In this document: in pieces, positions 53,682-62,269 of the stretch
How the letters are laid out: the number at the start of each line of letters is the position of its first letter
Position numbering within the stretch: position 1 is the first letter of the stretch
Assembly (NCBI GenBank): GCA_963808615.1
Contig: CAWEGV010000012.1
Location: 1,550,001-1,614,000 of the forward strand
DNA from: Palsa-504 sp963808615
GTDB lineage: Bacteria; Actinomycetota; Actinomycetes; Streptosporangiales; Streptosporangiaceae
Length of the DNA: 64,000 nt
Reading direction: 5' to 3'
Notes under the pieces: generated by a model
Database searches by the model: none
What the model was told of the DNA's origin: nothing
Seen by the model: only the letters and a program-made list of their open reading frames with translations
Made by a program: the position numbers and the translations under genes

Positions 53682-54470
53682 TCAGGCTGTCTTGTCTTGC
53701 GGGTCGATGCCGTGCTGGCGGAGCAGGGCGCGGAGCCGCTCGATCTCCTCGGCGAGCTGCTGGACCCGTTCGGCCAGATCCGGCAGTGCCGGGTGCCCGG
53801 CGGCCCACTGCTTCTCCAGCGCGGTCTTGGCGGCCAGCAATTCCTTCTCCCGGCTACGCAGCGACGCGGCCTGCTCAAAGTCCTTGACATAGATGGCGGA
53901 TTCCTTCTCGCGGCGGACCTGGGCGATCTGCTCGTCCAGGTCACTGGTATCCGGCCTGATGCCGACCTGCTGCTCCAGGGCCGCCAGCCGCTCCTCGACC
54001 GCATCCCGGCGAGCCGGCCACGGCTCCTCGCCCTGGTACCCGTGCAGCAGCTGGATGACCTGCTGCCGCACCCGGTTCAGGTCCGCGCCCAGCTTGACCA
54101 GCACCTGCGCCGCCACCCCGTCGCCCTCGCGGATCAGGCCGAGCAGGATGTGCTCGGTGCCGATGTAATCCTGGCCCAGCTGCTGCGCCTCGCGCAGCGA
54201 CAGCTCCAGCACCTTCTTGGCCCGCGGCGTGAACGGGATGTGCCCGGACGGCGTCTGCTGGCCCCGGCCAATGATCTCCTCGACCTGCTGCCGCACCGCG
54301 GCCAGGTTGACCCCCAGCGACTCCAGAGCCCTGGCCGCTACGCCTGTGCCCTCGTGGATGAGGCCGAGCAGGATGTGCTCGGTGCCGATGTAGCCGTGAT
54401 CGAGCATCCTGGCCTCGTCCTGAGCCAGAACCACCACCCGCCGCGCCCGGTCAGTAAACCGCTCGAACAT
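53682..54470 (-). CDS. Stand-alone ClpC N-domain + UVR protein (copy 4)
   Basis: 262 residues: two Clp_N repeats (DHGYIGTEHILLGL, QDYIGTEHILLGL) with Phe2 and Phe80 equivalents, a short linker (YQGEEPWPARRDAVEERLA), UVR segment (KESAIYVKDFEQAASLR) and coiled-coil tail ending HGIDPQDKTA. No ATPase module. MFERFTDRARRVVVLAQ at 54470 follows GAGGCGG. Distance to the attachment site (152 bp) and the order with the membrane gene at 54699 are the same as for copy 2, so it belongs to the same element type. This is the intact version of the module. Confidence 0.87.
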   Translation of the reverse strand: MFERFTDRARRVVVLAQDEARMLDHGYIGTEHILLGLIHEGTGVAARALESLGVNLAAVRQQVEEIIGRGQQTPSGHIPFTPRAKKVLELSLREAQQLGQDYIGTEHILLGLIREGDGVAAQVLVKLGADLNRVRQQVIQLLHGYQGEEPWPARRDAVEERLAALEQQVGIRPDTSDLDEQIAQVRREKESAIYVKDFEQAASLRSREKELLAAKTALEKQWAAGHPALPDLAERVQQLAEEIERLRALLRQHGIDPQDKTA

Positions 54471-54650
54471 CGCCCGCCGCCTCGCGCCACCCAGCAGGAC
54501 CCGGCCGCCCGACCAGAGCACCAGCCGGAGGGAACCTGCCCGGGCACGCCGATGATGATCCATCCACAGTACGCGCCCGCGCCCGGAGCTATGCGCGATC
54601 GCGGAGCCGCCCGCGCGCCCGGCAGCTCCTGGCTCGAGGCCAGCCCGTCT

Positions 54651-54668
54651 GGCCTGAGTTCACCCCAG
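54651..54668 (+). repeat. 18-bp direct repeat left of the membrane gene
   Basis: GGCCTGAGTTCACCCCAG, repeated at 56115-56132; the two bracket the membrane-protein gene. Confidence 0.55.
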
Positions 54669-54698
54669 GCGCCTATCGTTCAGCTCGCCGGTACCGCG

Positions 54699-55928
54699 TC
54701 ACTGCCGTCCGCCTGCCTGGATCCACACCGAGATGTGGGAGGGCTCCAGCGCCTGCTGCACAGAACTGGCCAGGTCGGCCCGCACGGCGTCCAGGTCGAC
54801 CTCATCTTGCAGCCGGGCCGCGAATGCGGCGATGATCCGGTCGGCGTCATAGCGGGCCCGGTTGAACCGGCGGTCCACCATCTTCTGCACCCGGCGGCGC
54901 AGCGGGTTGAACAGCGCCGCCGCGGCCAGGGTCGCCGCCGCCACCGCCACCGTGCTGTGGATCTGGAGGACCTCGGTGGCCAGCAGCACGATTCCCGCGT
55001 ACACCCCGACCAGCAGGCCGGTGACGATCGCGTATGCGAGAGTGCGGGAGATGACCTGGTCGATGTCGAACAGCCGGTACCTCAGCACGGCCACCCCGAC
55101 GCACAGCGAGAACACGAACAACCCGGCGAGGTAGGAGGCGCTGCCGATGGCGCCGGGCACGGTGGCGATCCCGAAGCCTGCCAGGGCCGCCGCCGACCCG
55201 GCCATGAGCCACTTCAGCTGCTGGCGGCGCTCACCCGACGAGTGCCGCCAGCTGGCCACCTGGCCCGCCAGCGACGCCACCAAGCACACCGCGACCAGCA
55301 GGATGAACACGGACAGCGCCGCGTTCCACCACCCCGCGCTCGGGTCGCTACCGCTCAGCACGAACAGCTGCCCGCTGGAATTGACCTGCGGGTGGTGGCC
55401 GATGATCGCGCCCACCGTGATGGCGGCGGTCCAGGTGGTCCACACCAGGCCGATACCGGCATAGACCCACAGCACCCACCGCCACCGCCGGGACGGCGGC
55501 CGGCCATCGGGAAACAGCAGGAAGACCAGCCCCAGCAGCACAAGCCCCAGCACCGCGCCGGGCTGGGCCAGCAGCGCCACCGAGCCCAGCGGCAGCCCGC
55601 CATGATGCAGCCGGTAGTCGGCCACCGCGTAATAAGCAGCGTCCCTGGTGAGCATGGAGAAGGCCGCCGCGACGAGGATGATCCAGCCGAGCGGGTTACC
55701 CGGCCTGCGCCAGGCCACCACGAAGCCCACCACCGCGGCAGGGGCCGTGACCCACACCGGCGTCGAGCCGCTGCTGGCGTTCAGGCTCATGTGCGCCAGC
55801 CGGGCCAGCGGCACAGCGGCGGCCGCCAGGATCAGCACCAGGCCGCCAAGCACCAGCGCGGCTGCGGGCGAGCCCAGGCGCACACGGCGGCCAGCGCCCC
55901 GCGGCGTCACGCCCGCCTGCGCGGCCAT
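54699..55928 (-). CDS. Multi-pass sensor-like membrane protein (kinase-less)
   Basis: 409 residues from the ATG at 55928 (GAGGGGGGA upstream; GTG 55946 is an alternative). About eight membrane helices (LVLGGLVLILAAAAVPLARL, VLGLVLLGLVFLLFPDGRP and others) are arranged as in N-terminal sensor halves of actinobacterial histidine kinases. The juxtamembrane part (YRLFDIDQVISRTLAYAIVT, RVQKMVDRRFNRARYDAD) is a family hallmark. It ends with about 60 cytosolic residues (DLDAVRADLASSVQQALEPS, HISVWI) and lacks HisKA and HATPase_c, so it cannot phosphorylate. A signal-relay or membrane-anchoring role next to the ClpC-N protein is an inference from repeated adjacency. Confidence 0.75.
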   Translation of the reverse strand: MAAQAGVTPRGAGRRVRLGSPAAALVLGGLVLILAAAAVPLARLAHMSLNASSGSTPVWVTAPAAVVGFVVAWRRPGNPLGWIILVAAAFSMLTRDAAYYAVADYRLHHGGLPLGSVALLAQPGAVLGLVLLGLVFLLFPDGRPPSRRWRWVLWVYAGIGLVWTTWTAAITVGAIIGHHPQVNSSGQLFVLSGSDPSAGWWNAALSVFILLVAVCLVASLAGQVASWRHSSGERRQQLKWLMAGSAAALAGFGIATVPGAIGSASYLAGLFVFSLCVGVAVLRYRLFDIDQVISRTLAYAIVTGLLVGVYAGIVLLATEVLQIHSTVAVAAATLAAAALFNPLRRRVQKMVDRRFNRARYDADRIIAAFAARLQDEVDLDAVRADLASSVQQALEPSHISVWIQAGGRQ

Positions 55929-55957
55929 CCGTCCCCCCTCGCTCACGGGAGTGACGA

Positions 55958-55985
55958 TACGCCCGGAGCGTTCCGGAAACGTTAC
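55958..55985 (-). promoter_or_regulatory. 28-bp promoter-like box, copy 3
   Basis: 29 bp upstream of the membrane-protein start. Same GTAACG ... CCGGAACG ... CGTA pattern as at 6692 and 9361. Confidence 0.55.
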
Positions 55986-56114
55986 GGCTCACAGCGGGTG
56001 CATGTTTGCTGGCTGGGCTCATGTCTGGGGATGGCCGGCGAAGCGGGCGTGTCCGCCTCTCCAGCATCAAGCGTGAATTGGACCGTAGGGCGACGAGCAC
56101 GGGACAAGGCGTCC

Positions 56115-56132
56115 GGCCTGAGTTCACCCCAG
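56115..56132 (+). repeat. 18-bp direct repeat right of the membrane gene
   Basis: GGCCTGAGTTCACCCCAG, partner of 54651-54668; lies in the leader of the relaxase gene, where an oriT might be sought. Confidence 0.55.
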
Positions 56133-56250
56133 ACATGCATTTGTCCGCTTGGTAGCTGGTCCCGGGGGCGCTCTAGGGACGCGGGCACGGCCATTCGGAG
56201 GCAGGTGCCAGGGAGCGAGCCGGAGATCGCGGGCGGAAGCGTTTGTACCG

Positions 56251-59200
56251 ATGCATCACACGATGACCGTGGCCGCTCCAGCGCGCACCGTAACCCCAAG
56301 GCGGCCCGCGGTGGCCGTTAAATCCGACGTGAGAACCGGCCACGACATCGCCTACGTCACCCGCGGCCACGCCTGCGGCTGCGCGGGCGCCATGGCCTAC
56401 TACACCCGCTCCGGCGACCCCCCGGGCACCTGGGAAGGCCGCGGCGCCGCCGCGCTCGGCCTGTCCGGGACGGTCGAGGCCAACGTCGCCGAGCGGCTCT
56501 ACCAGGAGGGCGTGGCCCCCGGCGGGGAGCAGATCATCCGTCACGCCACCCCGAAGACCGGCGAGGACCACGCCGTGGCCGAGGCCGTCGCTATAGCGCG
56601 GTACCGGGAGAAGCACCCGTTCGCGTCCGCGAGCGAGATCAACGCCGAACGGACCCGGATCCGGGCCACCAGCCCGGGCATCTCCCGGCCCTACTACGAC
56701 CTGACCAGCAGCGCGTCCAAATCGGTATCGGTGCTGCACGCTAGCCTGCGCGTGGCCGCGGGCCAGGCCCGCGGAGCAGGCGATCACGTCACGGCCGCGG
56801 CCCTGGACGGGCAAGCGCAGGCCATCGAGGATGCCCTGCTCGACGCGGCCCGCGAGGGGCTGGAGCTGCTCGAGGCCATGGCCTGCTACGTCCGCACCGG
56901 CCACCACTCGGCCACCGCGGGGGAGTGGCGGGACGGCAAAGGACTCGTCGCGACCTCGTGGCTGCACACGATCAGCCGGGACGGAGACCCGCAGCTGCAC
57001 GTCCACCTGGCAGTCCTTAACGCCGTGCAGCGCGCCGACGGCGCCGACGACAGGTGGCGGGCAGCCGACGGACAGCACTTCTACCAGCTCCGCCACCTGT
57101 ACGGGGTCACCGTCGACCGGGCCTTCGAGCAGCGGCTGCTGGACATGGGCTACGCCATGGTCGGGCGCGCCGACGGAAACGGCGCCGAAGTCGGCGGCGT
57201 CTCCCAGCAGGTCATGGACCGGTTCTCCTCCCGGGCCCAGGCCATCGACGGCAGGCTCCGCACGTGGGTGGACCAATACACGGCCAGGCACGGTAAGGCG
57301 CCGAGCCGGCGCACGATCTACCTGATGGGCCAGGAGATCGCCAAGGACACCCGCAGGTCCAAGGCCGAGGCCAAGCGGATGGCCGGCGGGAAGGACACCG
57401 GCCATCCGGTCAGCGACGAGGAGCGACTGAAGGCCTGGGAAGACCAGACCACCGCCGACGAGCTCCAGGTCCTCAGCGCCATCTACACCGAGGCCAAGGC
57501 CTACGCCGGATGCTCGGTGGCTCGCCACCGGCTGGCCCACGCGGATAAGGCCCGGGCCGCACGAATCGCCGTCGCTGAAGTGCAGCGACAGCGCAGCGTG
57601 TGGGGGATCTCGGACCTGTGCCTGGAAATCCACCGGGCCCTGCCCGTCGGCGCCACCCCCGCGGACATCACCGAGGTGGCCATGCTCACCATCTCCGGCA
57701 CGGTAGGCGCGGAAGTGGTGCAGGTGAGCCCGGCACCGGACCTGATGGACATCAGCTCCCTCGGGGTCCGCCAGTCCGACGGGCGGTCCATATTCCGCAA
57801 GCCGAACACCATGCGCTGGGCTGCTCTCAGCCATCTCAACCTGGAAGAACAGGTAATCAGCCAGGCCCGGCGCCCGATCCGGCCACTGGTCACCGAGCAG
57901 CAAGTCCGGGTCGAACTGGACCGGCACGACCAGCAGCTCGATGAGGAGCAACGGCAGGCGGTCATCAGCGCGCTCACCGCGGACCGTGCCATGGCCCTGC
58001 TGACCGCCCCCGCCGGGGCAGGCAAGACTAGGACCATCGCCGCGGCCGCCACGGTGTGGCACACGCTCACCGGCGGCAGGCTGATCGGCTTGACCCTCAG
58101 CGAAAACGCGGCCCGGGTCATGAAGGCCGAGGGCCTGCCCGAGGCCTACAACATCGCCCGCTTCCTAGGCAAGTGCCGCGACTCCGACCGGCTCCGTCAT
58201 CCCGTCCATGTCGGCCCGGCCGACAAGCTCGTCATCGACGAGACCAGCCAGGTCGGCACCGCCGACCTCGCGCTCATCCAGCAGGCCGCAGGCCCGGCCG
58301 GGGTCCTGAGCGTCGGCGATCCGGCCCAGCTCGGGCCCGTCGAGGCCGGAGGCTGGTTCAGCTGGTTCGCCAGCCAACTGGGCGCCGCCGAACTGCACGA
58401 GGTCCGCCGGTTCGCTAGTCCCTGGGAGGCGGACGCCTCGCTCCAGCTCCGCCGCGGCGACAAGACCGCCCTGGCCGCGTACGACACGCACGGCCGGATC
58501 CGTGCCGGGGACCGCGAGGCCATGCACGACAAAGCCGCCATGGGGTTCCTGGCCGACTTCCTCCGGGGCAAGGATTCCGTCCTGATAGCAGGGTCCAACG
58601 CCGAAGCAGCCGACCTTGCACGACGCGTCCAGGACAAGCTCATCGGTGCAGGAGGCGTGCAGCAGCCACAACTCGAACTCGCCGACGGGAACCGGGCAGG
58701 AATCGGCGACCTCGTGCGGGCCCGGGAAAACGCCAACACGATCGACGCCGCAGGGCAGCCGCTGGCCAACCGCGACGTGCTCCGCATCGAGGGCCGCGCC
58801 CACGGCCAGATCCAGGTGCGGCGCCAGGTCCAAGGCGGCTGGTCCGAGCCGTTCCAGGTATCCGAGCGGTACCTGGCCGACCACGCCGAGCTGGGCTATG
58901 CGAGGAACTCCCACGTCGCCGAAGGGCTGACCGCAGATGACGGCGGCCACCTGCTGGTCACCGGCTCGCTCAACCGCCGCTCGCTGTACGTCGGGATGAC
59001 CAGGGCACGACACGCCAACACCGCCTACGTCGTCACCGGCGAGCTGATCCCCGGCAGAGAACCCGAACTGGTCAACCCCGAGGCCGTTCTCGCCGAGATC
59101 ATCGACACCGACGGGCCCGAGCTCACCGCCACCGAGGCCGTCAGGCAAGCCCAGGAATGGTCAGCCAGCACCGGCCACCTGGCCAGCATCTGGGCCGCAT

Positions 59201-60396
59201 CGATGAGAGACACCCTAAAGGAGACCATCGACAGCCAACTGAAAGAACGCCTCACCGCCAGCGAATGCCAGCGTTACCTCCGGGAACCGCAACGGCAGCC
59301 GCTGCAGCGCGCGCTCACTGAACGCCAGCTCAACGGCGAAGACGTCACCACCCTCATCGAACGGATCACCTCCGCCGACCTCACCGGCGCTAGAAGCATC
59401 TCCGCGGTCCTGCACGGACGCCTCGCGCACATCGAGAAATCCAAGGGCACACCCAGCACCTGGGCGCAGCGGACCCCCGAAAACGCCCCTCAGCTCGCCC
59501 ACCAAGCCGCCAAGGCGATCGACGACCGGATCACCGCACTCGGCATGCGGAGCGCGGAAAAGCCCGAGCCCTGGCTCACCAGCCAGCTCGGCGCCTTCCC
59601 CGTCCACGGGTCAGCCCTGGAACAACAGGACTACCTCCACCGCGCCGGATCCGCCGCCGCCTACCGGGAAGCCGCGGGCATCGTCGACCCGCACCAGGCG
59701 GTCTCCCTGACCCCGCACAAGGGAGACCCGGTGCGTGAACGGATGCGCAAGGACACGATCACGCGGCTGGAGATCGGGGACGAGGAGCAGCTGTACCGGG
59801 CCATGTCCCGCGGCGAGCTCGAGGCGAACGAACTGCGGGCCCGGCGAGCCTATGCTGCGGGCCCGAAGGACGTTTCCGCCCAGCTGAAAGACACCGCCCA
59901 GGCCGAAGCAGATCAGCGACAGGCAGCCGTCGAGGCCGAGGCCCAGGGTGACCCGACGACCGCCGAAGCGCTGCAGTCCCTCGCCGACCTCTTGGAGACG
60001 CAGAAGGCGGCCCTCGAAGCGGACCACGCCAAGCACGAGAGCTGGTCGGCCGAGACGGCCGGGCGCCGCGAAGACGGGGCGAAAGCTCGCGCCGAGCTCG
60101 CTCGCCGCGGCCAGGCCTCCGAGGCCTGTCCCGGCGAGACGAACCTTGAATGGTGGCAGCGTTTCGAGCGCGACTGCCAGGCCTTCGACCAGCAGCTGGC
60201 CAACCTCAAGGCGCAAGCGGAAACCGAGGGTCAGCCGTGGCCACCAGAACCTACAACAGAGACCGGAGCCTCACCGGAGGCTGACCCTATGACGCCAGAG
60301 CCTGCGGCTGAGGCCTACACGCGGGTGCTCATAAATGAGCCAGAACTGGAAGCCGACGTGCCGGAGCCGCAGGCCGAGCTAGAGGCCGGTATCTGA
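56251..60396 (+). CDS. MobF relaxase-helicase (TrwC/TraA type)
   Basis: 1381 residues. The TrwC relaxase domain spans about 20-330: the catalytic Tyr pair at 50/51 (MAYYTRSGD) and the three metal His, His239 (SWLHTISRDGDPQ), His250 and His252 (LHVHLAVLN). The RecD-like helicase follows from about 560: Walker A APAGAGKTRT near 585-594, Walker B LVIDETSQV, motif III SVGDPAQLGPV and a late LYVGMTRARHAN motif. The last 250 residues are charged and helical. It nicks an oriT and unwinds the strand for conjugative transfer. The first 164 codons match the truncated copy at 10802. No type IV secretion genes lie in the window. The ATG at 56251 (gtaccgATGcatcac) is shared by both copies; longer frames upstream are not conserved. 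Confidence 0.9.
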   Translation: MHHTMTVAAPARTVTPRRPAVAVKSDVRTGHDIAYVTRGHACGCAGAMAYYTRSGDPPGTWEGRGAAALGLSGTVEANVAERLYQEGVAPGGEQIIRHATPKTGEDHAVAEAVAIARYREKHPFASASEINAERTRIRATSPGISRPYYDLTSSASKSVSVLHASLRVAAGQARGAGDHVTAAALDGQAQAIEDALLDAAREGLELLEAMACYVRTGHHSATAGEWRDGKGLVATSWLHTISRDGDPQLHVHLAVLNAVQRADGADDRWRAADGQHFYQLRHLYGVTVDRAFEQRLLDMGYAMVGRADGNGAEVGGVSQQVMDRFSSRAQAIDGRLRTWVDQYTARHGKAPSRRTIYLMGQEIAKDTRRSKAEAKRMAGGKDTGHPVSDEERLKAWEDQTTADELQVLSAIYTEAKAYAGCSVARHRLAHADKARAARIAVAEVQRQRSVWGISDLCLEIHRALPVGATPADITEVAMLTISGTVGAEVVQVSPAPDLMDISSLGVRQSDGRSIFRKPNTMRWAALSHLNLEEQVISQARRPIRPLVTEQQVRVELDRHDQQLDEEQRQAVISALTADRAMALLTAPAGAGKTRTIAAAATVWHTLTGGRLIGLTLSENAARVMKAEGLPEAYNIARFLGKCRDSDRLRHPVHVGPADKLVIDETSQVGTADLALIQQAAGPAGVLSVGDPAQLGPVEAGGWFSWFASQLGAAELHEVRRFASPWEADASLQLRRGDKTALAAYDTHGRIRAGDREAMHDKAAMGFLADFLRGKDSVLIAGSNAEAADLARRVQDKLIGAGGVQQPQLELADGNRAGIGDLVRARENANTIDAAGQPLANRDVLRIEGRAHGQIQVRRQVQGGWSEPFQVSERYLADHAELGYARNSHVAEGLTADDGGHLLVTGSLNRRSLYVGMTRARHANTAYVVTGELIPGREPELVNPEAVLAEIIDTDGPELTATEAVRQAQEWSASTGHLASIWAASMRDTLKETIDSQLKERLTASECQRYLREPQRQPLQRALTERQLNGEDVTTLIERITSADLTGARSISAVLHGRLAHIEKSKGTPSTWAQRTPENAPQLAHQAAKAIDDRITALGMRSAEKPEPWLTSQLGAFPVHGSALEQQDYLHRAGSAAAYREAAGIVDPHQAVSLTPHKGDPVRERMRKDTITRLEIGDEEQLYRAMSRGELEANELRARRAYAAGPKDVSAQLKDTAQAEADQRQAAVEAEAQGDPTTAEALQSLADLLETQKAALEADHAKHESWSAETAGRREDGAKARAELARRGQASEACPGETNLEWWQRFERDCQAFDQQLANLKAQAETEGQPWPPEPTTETGASPEADPMTPEPAAEAYTRVLINEPELEADVPEPQAELEAGI

Positions 60397-60407
60397 GCGT
60401 GCCTGCA

Positions 60408-60647
60408 CTACGACGGCCGCGTTGGCGAAGGCCTCTGCCAGCTCCGCCGCCTGCACTGGCCGCCGAGCGCTGCGACCAGCATTCTCCCGGCCATGTTCGC
60501 GACGTGATTTGCGAAGATCGGCCAGTCAACGCCCGCGTCCGAGGCCGCCACGAAGATCTCCTCCATGGTCCAGCGGTCCTCAGTGATGTGCGAGCGGATC
60601 AGTGCGGCGCAGGCCGGGTCCAGCTCACCGGGAGCGCAGACCATCAT
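60408..60647 (-). CDS. Small hypothetical protein
   Basis: 79 residues from ATG 60647, which overlaps the TGA of the gene before it. CAALIRSHITEDRWTMEEIF and FANHVANMAGRMLVAALGG are amphipathic helices. Likely a helical DNA- or protein-binding partner of its neighbour. Family not recognised. Converges on the relaxase gene. Confidence 0.55.
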   Translation of the reverse strand: MMVCAPGELDPACAALIRSHITEDRWTMEEIFVAASDAGVDWPIFANHVANMAGRMLVAALGGQCRRRSWQRPSPTRPS

Positions 60648-60922
60648 GAGGCACGCTCGCCAGCGTTCTCCAGCCATTGATCCAAGACTTCCAGGGCCTT
60701 ATCCACGCGGTACCCGGTCGCAGACAGTAGGGCGCGCCTGGCCGCCTTGACCAGCGACAACACGAAGATGACGGACTCCTTGGGGATGTTCTGCTGCTCG
60801 ATCAGGAGCATTCCCTTGTCAACATCGTCCGCCATCCATGCCCGGATGAACGCATAGGCGGCCATCTCCTGCCTCGCGTAGACGGCGGCCATCTCGCGTG
60901 ACATCGGTGGGATCCCGGACAT
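60644..60922 (-). CDS. Small helical hypothetical protein
   Basis: 92 residues from ATG 60922 (GGAGGTG at 5 bp). Helices REMAAVYARQEMAAYAFIRA, SVIFVLSLVKAARRALLSAT and VDKALEVLDQWLENA with no charged catalytic cluster. Forms a two-gene operon with the next gene by a 4-bp overlap. Unknown role in the element. Confidence 0.6.
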   Translation of the reverse strand: MSGIPPMSREMAAVYARQEMAAYAFIRAWMADDVDKGMLLIEQQNIPKESVIFVLSLVKAARRALLSATGYRVDKALEVLDQWLENAGERAS

Positions 60923-61225
60923 CTGACCACCTCCGATCCAGGATTGATGGTACGGAAGACCACCGACAATCTGGACTCCGGCAACGGCGATCGGAGATCC
61001 GAGCAGCCGAGAGCAAGGAGCGGCGATGCCCGACGACCTCGGGTCGGCCGCACAACTGACCAACGCCCGCACTAGGGCTGGAATGTCCACCTGCCAGATC
61101 AGCCCTCGGGACCCGCGCTACCGATCGCCGGTTCGATCAGGCGACAGTAGGCTCCATCGCTGGCGGGCGAGGCCGCGAGACAGGACACGCAGTCACCGCG
61201 AAGTCACCGCAGTCACCGCGTCGCG

Positions 61226-61449
61226 TTGCCGAATAGAGCCGTATTTTTAGATCAAGGCGGCGCCGCAAGCGGCGCCGCGGGCCGGCACTAGCGCCGACCT
61301 GCGGCCTTGGGGAGGCCCCGGCCGGCGCGCGCCGGCCCCACGCCCTCAGACCACCGCTGATCATCCAGACTCACCCGGCCACGCAACCGGGTACTCCACG
61401 GCCCGTCTTCCTCGGTGCGTCATTGTCCCGCTCCCGGCTGCCACTCGCC
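61226..61449 (-). repeat. 225-bp structured repeat, copy 2
   Basis: Inverted relative to 19618-19842. Palindromes GGCCGGCGCGCGCCGGCC and GCGGCGCCGC-TT-GCGGCGCCGC are clear. AGTCACCGC is repeated three times just outside (61189-61219), as GGCCGCTAATCGC is beside copy 1. Confidence 0.6.
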
Positions 61450-61495
61450 AGGGTCGCCGCGCCTACGAGGCAGGCGGGGAAAGGTGAACGGCCTG

Positions 61496-61972
61496 TCAGT
61501 GCTCCAGGTGGAAGGTCAGTATCCCTATCCCCTCGGTTGCCGAGACCAGCTGGACGTGTAGCTCACCCTTCGCACCCTCATACTTGCCGGAGCCGCCAGT
61601 GATGGGCGCAACATACGGCGCCGTTGAGCCAAGGATAACCAGCGCCTGGGCGGTGATCTGCCCGCCGGGGAACGAGTAGGTAGCGATGCACTGCGCCTCC
61701 TGGCGCGCCACGGACACGTCCGTGCACACCGAACCCGCGTGCCCAACCTGGTTTGCGCCCTGCAGCAGCTTTTGGGAGAGCACGATCTCGTTACCAAGGG
61801 AGAACCCCGGGCCACCAAGATCAAGGAGCTTCAGCTCCGTGTCGACGGCGGTCACGCGGATGGTCTGATCCTGAGCGGCGGGACCAGTTGAACCTGCAGC
61901 GGGAAGAGCTATACCAACCGCCAGTGCCACCACTGCAATGACTGCGCCGAGCGCGCCTAGCCGCTTACCCAT
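61496..61972 (-). CDS. Secreted AOC-barrel/dirigent-like protein
   Basis: 158 residues from ATG 61972 (GGGAGG upstream). Signal peptide MGKRLGALGAVIAVVALAVG with cleavage near the ALPAAGS region. The mature part is a beta-barrel with FSLGNEIVLSQKLLQGANQV, GHAGSVCTDV, EAQCIATYSFPGGQITAQAL and ITGGSGKYEGAKGELHVQLV, the pattern of bacterial allene-oxide-cyclase-barrel-like proteins. Function of these exported proteins is unknown. Outside the AICE gene runs. Confidence 0.75.
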   Translation of the reverse strand: MGKRLGALGAVIAVVALAVGIALPAAGSTGPAAQDQTIRVTAVDTELKLLDLGGPGFSLGNEIVLSQKLLQGANQVGHAGSVCTDVSVARQEAQCIATYSFPGGQITAQALVILGSTAPYVAPITGGSGKYEGAKGELHVQLVSATEGIGILTFHLEH

Positions 61973-62269
61973 AGAGCCTCCCTTGCTCCGCCACCAATCC
62001 TTGCGATGGCTATTTCGTCTACTTCTGCCCACTCCTACAGGACCGGGGATACGATCTGCAAGAGCTTGCCACGAACACCGACCTTGAGGACGAGCACCTC
62101 GTGGTCGGCCAGCGCCGGGGCGATGTTAAACGGCGAGCGCCGCCTGGCCCCGTTGCAGGTCTTCGCCGCTCGCATGGACGTGGGTCTGTGGTGAACGCCG
62201 GGTCGTAATGGCCCGCAAGGGGAGGATGGGGGAAGATGGCATGGTGGCAGCGGCGCGGACCTCTAGCGC

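Noticed and set aside
53583..56321. 912-codon plus-strand open frame
   Set aside because: Antisense to the ClpC-N and membrane genes of the D module; no domain, biased composition.
56173..58062. 629-codon minus-strand open frame
   Set aside because: Antisense to the relaxase domain, whose Tyr and His motifs are convincing.
61973..62269. Possible short gene (LQDRGYDLQELATNTDLEDEH region)
   Set aside because: The frame has no start with a ribosome site and is not recognisable; may be a decayed tail.
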